Shown here in pieces: positions 7,580 to 11,330 of a stretch of DNA of 11,330 nucleotides. This DNA is from Candidatus Omnitrophota bacterium (GTDB taxonomy: Bacteria; Hinthialibacterota; Hinthialibacteria; Hinthialibacterales; JAKPRU01): contig JAKPRU010000347.1 of NCBI GenBank assembly GCA_029557025.1, positions 1 through 11,330 of the forward strand, written 5' to 3'. Made by a program: the position numbers and the translations under genes. Position 1 is the stretch's first letter; every line of letters starts with the position of its first letter. The notes beneath the pieces were generated by a model that saw only the letters and a list, made by a program, of their open reading frames with translations, was not told where the DNA came from and searched no databases.

Positions 7580-7807
7580 TTGTGGATTGCACAGTGGAAA
7601 AGAGAATGCATCAGGTCTTCCTCTCTACCTTTTGAGCGCCGAAAGATACCGGCAAAAGAAATCGAAGACGCAAACAAGGAATTCGAGCGTGGCAAGTGTC
7701 GTCCGGCTACCCCGGAGGAGATTATGAAGGAAATCGGCATACTGAACGATGACCGTCCAGATCGAATGCGGTTGTCCGCACCGGCAGAAGATGACCAACT
7801 ACGTTGA
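7580..7807 (+). pseudogene. antitoxin-like small frame without a usable start, probable remnant
   Basis: An open frame begins at a TTG two bases after the stop of the preceding gene and runs 75 codons. No ribosome binding site precedes it, and no in-frame ATG comes before the Met in PEEIMKEIG. The first 20 or so residues look non-coding. The middle, RKIPAKEIEDANKEFERGK followed by CRPATPEEIMKEIGI, is charged, helix-favouring and protein-like. It recalls the tails of small addiction-module antitoxins. No toxin gene accompanies it, and other frames do not supply an N-terminal half. The likeliest reading is a decayed antitoxin or regulator gene; a short expressed protein from a non-standard start cannot be excluded. 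Confidence 0.3.
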
Positions 7808-7859
7808 TCCTTTCTCTGAGACGTTTCAGATTTGAATTCGTTGAGAAGACCCCAATCCT

Positions 7860-8963
7860 CTACCGTCCATACCGGTAATAGATAGAACAGGTTCCTTCCT
7901 GGGAGGCCATACATGCGCCGCGTGGCCGGTCGGGAACGCAGATCTCCCCGAAAAGCGCACATTCATTCGGCAAGGCAATTCCCCTCAAGATCTTGTGGCA
8001 GATGCAGCCGGATAAATCTTCCGGTGGTATCTCGACCGGCGGAACCAGCTGCGTGGCATCGTACGCGGCATATTCCTCTCGAATTCGCAGTCCGCTTAAC
8101 GAAATACGGCCCAGCCCGCGCCAATCATCATCCGATTCGTAAAAGACTCGCCGCATCAACTTGCGAGCGTTTGGATTTCCCTCCGGTTTCACCGCGCGGG
8201 TGTATTGAATTTCCACCGCCGAACGTCTCTCATTGTGCTGACGGATCAGCATAAGCAGCCCCTGCAAAACATCTACCGGCTCGAATCCGGCAATCACACA
8301 CGGTTTACCCTTCTCCTTGGCAAGGAATCGGTAAGGGGCATCGCCGGTGATGACGCTGACATGTCCCGGACAGAGAAATCCATCGATGGCCACCTCACCC
8401 GATTCGACCAACGCCCGCATCGGCGGCGGCATGATTTTATGACCCGAAAGAACAAAGAAGTTTGCGCAACATTCTTTCTGAGCCGACTCGATAACCGCAG
8501 CGGTGAGCGGCGCAGTGGTTTCAAATCCGATGCCCAGAAATACGAATTTCTTCATTGGGTCCGCCAAAGCGAATTCCAACGCTTGAGCGGGAGAATAAAC
8601 CACCCGAACATCCGCCCCATTTACCCGCAAATCCTCCAATGACCCATCCCGCCCCGGCACGCGAAGCAAATCCCCGAATGAGCAGAGAACCACATCGCGA
8701 TTCTGTGCAAGAAGACGGACTTGCTCATAATAGTTATTCGGCGTCACACAAACCGGACAGCCCGGTCCCGAAAGCAGTCTCAACTCCGTCGGCAGGAGAT
8801 CCCGCAGCCCGAACCGGTGGACCGACATGGTGTGCGTGCCGCATACCTCCATCAGCGTGCTGGGACCCGCCAGTTCATGACGGATACACGCGGCAAGCCG
8901 ACGAACCCGCTCCGTGTCGCGAAAGGAATCGAAATAAATATCGGAATGATCGGGATTTGTCAT
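7860..8963 (-). CDS. hypD: [NiFe]-hydrogenase maturation protein HypD
   Basis: This is a 367-residue cytosolic Fe-S protein, near the family length of about 370. HypD together with HypC forms the scaffold that carries the Fe(CN)2CO group during assembly of the [NiFe] active site. It shows Cys41 in EVCGTHT (the iron-ligating cysteine), the redox pair Cys69/Cys72 in GPGCPVCVTP, and GIGFETTAPLT. The C-terminal cysteine cluster is ICHKILRG, PNECALFGEICVPDRPRGAC and GTCSIYYRYG, which holds the [4Fe-4S] centre. With the ATG at 8963 the three N-terminal cysteines fall exactly on the positions numbered 41, 69 and 72 in E. coli HypD, which supports this start. The longer open frame up to 9020 would overlap hypC. 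The ribosome binding site is weak (TGGA), and the gap from the hypC stop is 25 bases, so translational coupling is likely. No hypE follows; the next gene is convergent. Confidence 0.96.
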   Translation of the reverse strand: MTNPDHSDIYFDSFRDTERVRRLAACIRHELAGPSTLMEVCGTHTMSVHRFGLRDLLPTELRLLSGPGCPVCVTPNNYYEQVRLLAQNRDVVLCSFGDLLRVPGRDGSLEDLRVNGADVRVVYSPAQALEFALADPMKKFVFLGIGFETTAPLTAAVIESAQKECCANFFVLSGHKIMPPPMRALVESGEVAIDGFLCPGHVSVITGDAPYRFLAKEKGKPCVIAGFEPVDVLQGLLMLIRQHNERRSAVEIQYTRAVKPEGNPNARKLMRRVFYESDDDWRGLGRISLSGLRIREEYAAYDATQLVPPVEIPPEDLSGCICHKILRGIALPNECALFGEICVPDRPRGACMASQEGTCSIYYRYGR

Positions 8964-8988
8964 ATTCCATTGGGAAACAATGCAGAGG

Positions 8989-9216
8989 CTATTCCTCGGC
9001 GGCATGGGCAGACAATTCATCCAGCAGGCTCAGCGTCTCAAGCGCTTCTTGTTCATCCAGTCTTTGGATGGCATAGCCCGCATGGACAATGACATAATCC
9101 CCAACCCGGACATCGGGAACAAGATCGAGACGGACACGCGCCGTGATCCCGCTCATTTCAGCGGTACAGTTTGGTCCGACTACCTGAGTGACTTTCATGG
9201 GGACTGCCAGGCACAT
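8989..9216 (-). CDS. hypC: [NiFe]-hydrogenase maturation chaperone HypC (HypC/HybG family)
   Basis: This is a 75-residue protein of the HypC/HybG/HupF family, a small cytosolic beta-barrel chaperone that binds HypD and delivers the iron group to the hydrogenase large-subunit precursor. The invariant N-terminus MCLAVPMKV is present. Cys2 is the functional residue and must be exposed by removal of Met1, so the ATG at 9216 is the right start even though a GTG at 9225 would add three residues. Further family marks are VGDYVIVHAGYAI and the DEQEALETLSLL helix. The ribosome binding site GAGGTGG lies inside the end of hypF. The gene overlaps the hypF stop by 22 bases, a sign of tight co-translation, and hypD follows. 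Confidence 0.95.
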   Translation of the reverse strand: MCLAVPMKVTQVVGPNCTAEMSGITARVRLDLVPDVRVGDYVIVHAGYAIQRLDEQEALETLSLLDELSAHAAEE

Positions 9217-11330
9217 GCTTTCCACCTCGCCGCCGCAGCGGCAGCCTGTCCGAAAGCGATCCCGCCGTCATTAGCAGGAATTTCCGAATGCGTCAGTACA
9301 GAAAATCCTTTGTCTTCCAACACGGCGGTAACCTGTTCCAACAGGACAAGATTCTGAAACACACCGCCCGACAAGGCGACGGTATCCAGTCCGGTCTCTA
9401 TTCGCAGCTTGCAACAAATCTCCACGCAAATCAATGCCAATGTAAGATGGAATCGTCCGGAGATCTCCGATACATCCACTCCCGAAACAACATCCTGCAC
9501 CAGCGAACGGAACATCGGGCGTGTGTCGATCTCCCAGGGCGCAAGCGAATCCACAATCTGATACGGGTATGCTTTCCCGGATTGGCGCACGCAGCGCTCC
9601 TCCAGGGCAACCGCAGCCTCTGCCTCGCAGGTGACCATGTGACGCAGTCCTGCCAGGGATGCCACCGCATCGAACAACCGCCCGACACTCGTGCATTTGG
9701 GCGAATGCAGATCCCGCTTCAGAAGATGTCCGACCGTATGCCGCGACGAGTACCGGATTTCTCTCATCGTGTGCGGGAGATTGTCTTCGACTGTCTCTCC
9801 AAACAAATCCCAGAGGATCGAGTAAGCCACTCTCCATGGTTGATGGATGGCCTGCTCGCCACCGGGTAATCGAACGGCACGGAACGTGGCCGCCCGTCTG
9901 GGAAACACCGCATCTCCAACAATGAATTCCCCGCCCCATAAGTGCCCATCCAGACCGTATCCTGTCCCATCCCAGGAAATGCCGATTGCAGGTCCATCAT
10001 GGCCGTTTTCCGCAAGACAACCGGCAAAATGGGCCGCATGATGCTGCACCGTGCAGGAGGGAAGTCCCGGATAGATGCTTTCTGCAAGGCGCACGGAATG
10101 GTAATCGGGATGAGGATCCATCACAACCGCTTCAGGCTGAAGGTCCAACAATTTGCACAAATCCCGCAGTGTATTCCGAAAGTGATTCTGCGATTCGGGT
10201 GTCTCCAGATCGCCGATATGCTGGCTGGGAAAAGCCAAGCCATCCGGGGAAACCAGGCAAAACGTATTCTTGAGGTCCGCCCCGACACAGAGATACGGTT
10301 TTAGCCCTGTTGCCTGCGGCAAAGTCAGGGGCCGGGGTGCGAATCCGCGCGACCGTCGCAGAAGCCTCAACCGATTCCGCCAGACCACACCGACGGAATC
10401 ATCACACGGCCGGGCAATCGGGCGATCGTGCAGCAGAAAGACATCCGCAATGTTCCCCAGACGCGCCAGTGCGTCATCCTGTTCATAGGCCAGCGGCTCC
10501 TCCGAGAGATTTCCGCTGGTCATCACCAGGGGATGTCCGAATGTTTCGCCCAATAAATGATGCAATGGCGAGTACGGCAGCATGATGCCGAGTCGCGGCG
10601 TATCGGGAGCAATCCAGCGACGCAGTTCCGTGCCCGGCCTGGATTCAACCAGAAGAATGGGAGCCTGAACCGATTGCAGGTGCGCTTGTTCCGTTGGAGA
10701 GAGAAAAGCCAATTCCTCAGCGGATTGAAGATCGGGAACCATCAGCGCCAACGGCTTGTTTCCGCGTCCCTTGCGCAGGCGGAGTCGCTCCACAGCCTGT
10801 TGGTTTGTCGCGTCGCAGGCCAGATGAAATCCACCGATCCCTTTAATCGCAACGATCTTCCCCCCAGCCAGGTATTTCGCTGATCTTTCGATCATGGATT
10901 TCGGTGAAAACAAGAAAGAGTTCCCTCCCAAGATTGGGGGAGATACAGAGGGGGTTGACTCGATTAGCTCTGTTTCCCCTGCTCCAACCTGCAACATAAA
11001 AATCCTCGGCCCGCAGACCGGACAGGCATTCGGCTGTGCGTGGAACCGCCGGTCGGATGAATCGTGATATTCGCGCTCACAGTCCGGACACATCTGAAAT
11101 CTCTGCATGGTCGTGAACGGACGATCATAAGGAATATCAAGAATGATACTGAATCGTGGTCCGCAGTTGGTGCAGTTGATGAACGGGTAACCCCATCGCC
11201 GGTCGCACGGATCGCGCAACTCCGCCAGGCATTGTCCGCATACGGCCAAGTCCGGCGAAATGAGCGTCTTGCAGATGGACGGTTCGGGAGAAGCAAGAAT
11301 CTCGAACGCTGTGTCTCCCTCAATAACAGG
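9195..11330 (-). CDS. hypF: carbamoyltransferase HypF, 5' end outside window
   Basis: The frame is open to the right edge, giving 711 visible residues of an expected 750-780; the missing part is most of the N-terminal acylphosphatase domain. HypF uses carbamoyl phosphate and ATP to carbamoylate the C-terminal cysteine of HypE, the source of the cyanide ligands of [NiFe]-hydrogenase. In order: the end of the acylphosphatase region with SPDLAVC; two zinc fingers with cysteines at visible positions 31, 34, 53, 56 and 81, 84, 103, 106; a YrdC-like domain starting near GKIVAIKGIGGFHLACDA; and a Kae1/TsaD-like domain with the metal-binding VQHHAAH, GISWDGTGYG and VALSGGVFQN. All look intact. The linker between the second zinc finger and the YrdC domain is about 20 residues longer than I recall for E. 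coli HypF, and carries a palindrome. The stop lies inside hypC. The TTG at 11249 is internal, not the true start. Confidence 0.95.
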   Translation of the reverse strand, partial: PVIEGDTAFEILASPEPSICKTLISPDLAVCGQCLAELRDPCDRRWGYPFINCTNCGPRFSIILDIPYDRPFTTMQRFQMCPDCEREYHDSSDRRFHAQPNACPVCGPRIFMLQVGAGETELIESTPSVSPPILGGNSFLFSPKSMIERSAKYLAGGKIVAIKGIGGFHLACDATNQQAVERLRLRKGRGNKPLALMVPDLQSAEELAFLSPTEQAHLQSVQAPILLVESRPGTELRRWIAPDTPRLGIMLPYSPLHHLLGETFGHPLVMTSGNLSEEPLAYEQDDALARLGNIADVFLLHDRPIARPCDDSVGVVWRNRLRLLRRSRGFAPRPLTLPQATGLKPYLCVGADLKNTFCLVSPDGLAFPSQHIGDLETPESQNHFRNTLRDLCKLLDLQPEAVVMDPHPDYHSVRLAESIYPGLPSCTVQHHAAHFAGCLAENGHDGPAIGISWDGTGYGLDGHLWGGEFIVGDAVFPRRAATFRAVRLPGGEQAIHQPWRVAYSILWDLFGETVEDNLPHTMREIRYSSRHTVGHLLKRDLHSPKCTSVGRLFDAVASLAGLRHMVTCEAEAAVALEERCVRQSGKAYPYQIVDSLAPWEIDTRPMFRSLVQDVVSGVDVSEISGRFHLTLALICVEICCKLRIETGLDTVALSGGVFQNLVLLEQVTAVLEDKGFSVLTHSEIPANDGGIAFGQAAAAAARWKACAWQSP
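10921..10960. repeat. palindrome-bearing insertion in the HypF linker, REP-like
   Basis: CCCAA (10927-10931) and TTGGG (10934-10938) face each other around two bases, with wobble or G-C extension one or two pairs further out. The surrounding DNA is C-rich on one strand and G-rich on the other. In HypF it is read as VSPPILGGNS, in an otherwise unconserved linker. Short C-rich palindromes of this kind are common dispersed repeats in some bacteria and are tolerated in linkers when their length keeps frame. Only one copy is visible in this window, so calling it a repeat family is inference. Confidence 0.3.

Noticed and set aside
7815..7830. TCTGA/TCAGA hairpin between the convergent small frame and hypD
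   Set aside because: It has only five full pairs and no T-run on either strand, so it is too weak to call a terminator.
7570..7962. Minus-strand 130-codon frame overlapping the end of hypD
   Set aside because: It is antisense to the small plus frame and out of phase with hypD, with no recognisable motif and no ribosome binding site.
8964..9020. Longer hypD start at 9020
   Set aside because: It would overlap hypC, and only the start at 8963 puts the conserved cysteines at 41, 69 and 72.

Overview
The window is a moderately GC-rich, gene-dense bacterial chromosome segment. It holds six long genes (two of them cut by the window edges), one very short complete gene and two doubtful small frames. 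The setting looks like a Gram-negative-type bacterium that makes a [NiFe]-hydrogenase: there is a lipobox signal peptide, a ClpB disaggregase, a single-chain glutamyl-tRNA synthetase and a hypF-hypC-hypD cluster. The mix of a deoxyhypusine-synthase-like gene, an RlpA-like lipoprotein and a discoidin-type fragment would suit an uncultivated or deep-branching phylum. That placement is an impression only; nothing in the window fixes the taxonomy.

Layout from left to right. (1) 1-743, minus: the N-terminal 247 residues of a PLP-dependent class I/II aminotransferase, running off the left edge. (2) 861-1670, minus: a lipoprotein with a double-psi-beta-barrel (RlpA-like) domain. (3) A 145-base divergent intergenic region with a hairpin that covers part of the clpB ribosome binding site. 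(4) 1816-4434, plus: clpB. (5) A 104-base convergent gap with only a weak hairpin. (6) 4539-5960, minus: gltX. (7) 5976-6272, minus: a 98-codon frame resembling the C-terminal half of an F5/8 type C (discoidin-like) domain. It sits 15 bases ahead of gltX and contains a striking nucleotide-level repeat set able to form two mutually exclusive 12-bp stems. (8) About 200 bases of non-coding DNA with small CCGG-centred palindromes. (9) 6472-7578, plus: a protein of the deoxyhypusine-synthase-like fold group. (10) 7580-7807, plus: an antitoxin-like small frame without a good start, probably a remnant. (11) 7860-11330, minus: hypF (5' end outside the window), hypC and hypD, transcribed right to left.

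How the genes relate. HypF makes the thiocarboxamide/cyanide precursor together with HypE. HypC and HypD form the scaffold on which the Fe(CN)2CO group of [NiFe]-hydrogenase is built. hypE, hypA, hypB and the hydrogenase itself are not in view. ClpB and GltX are housekeeping proteins and are not expected to be linked functionally to the hyp genes. The alternation of strands indicates several independent transcription units rather than one system. I see no CRISPR array, tRNA, rRNA, insertion sequence or phage module. The points most worth checking are the competing-stem element upstream of gltX, the possible translation-controlling hairpin at clpB, the deoxyhypusine-synthase-like gene in a bacterium, and a palindrome-bearing insertion in the HypF linker.
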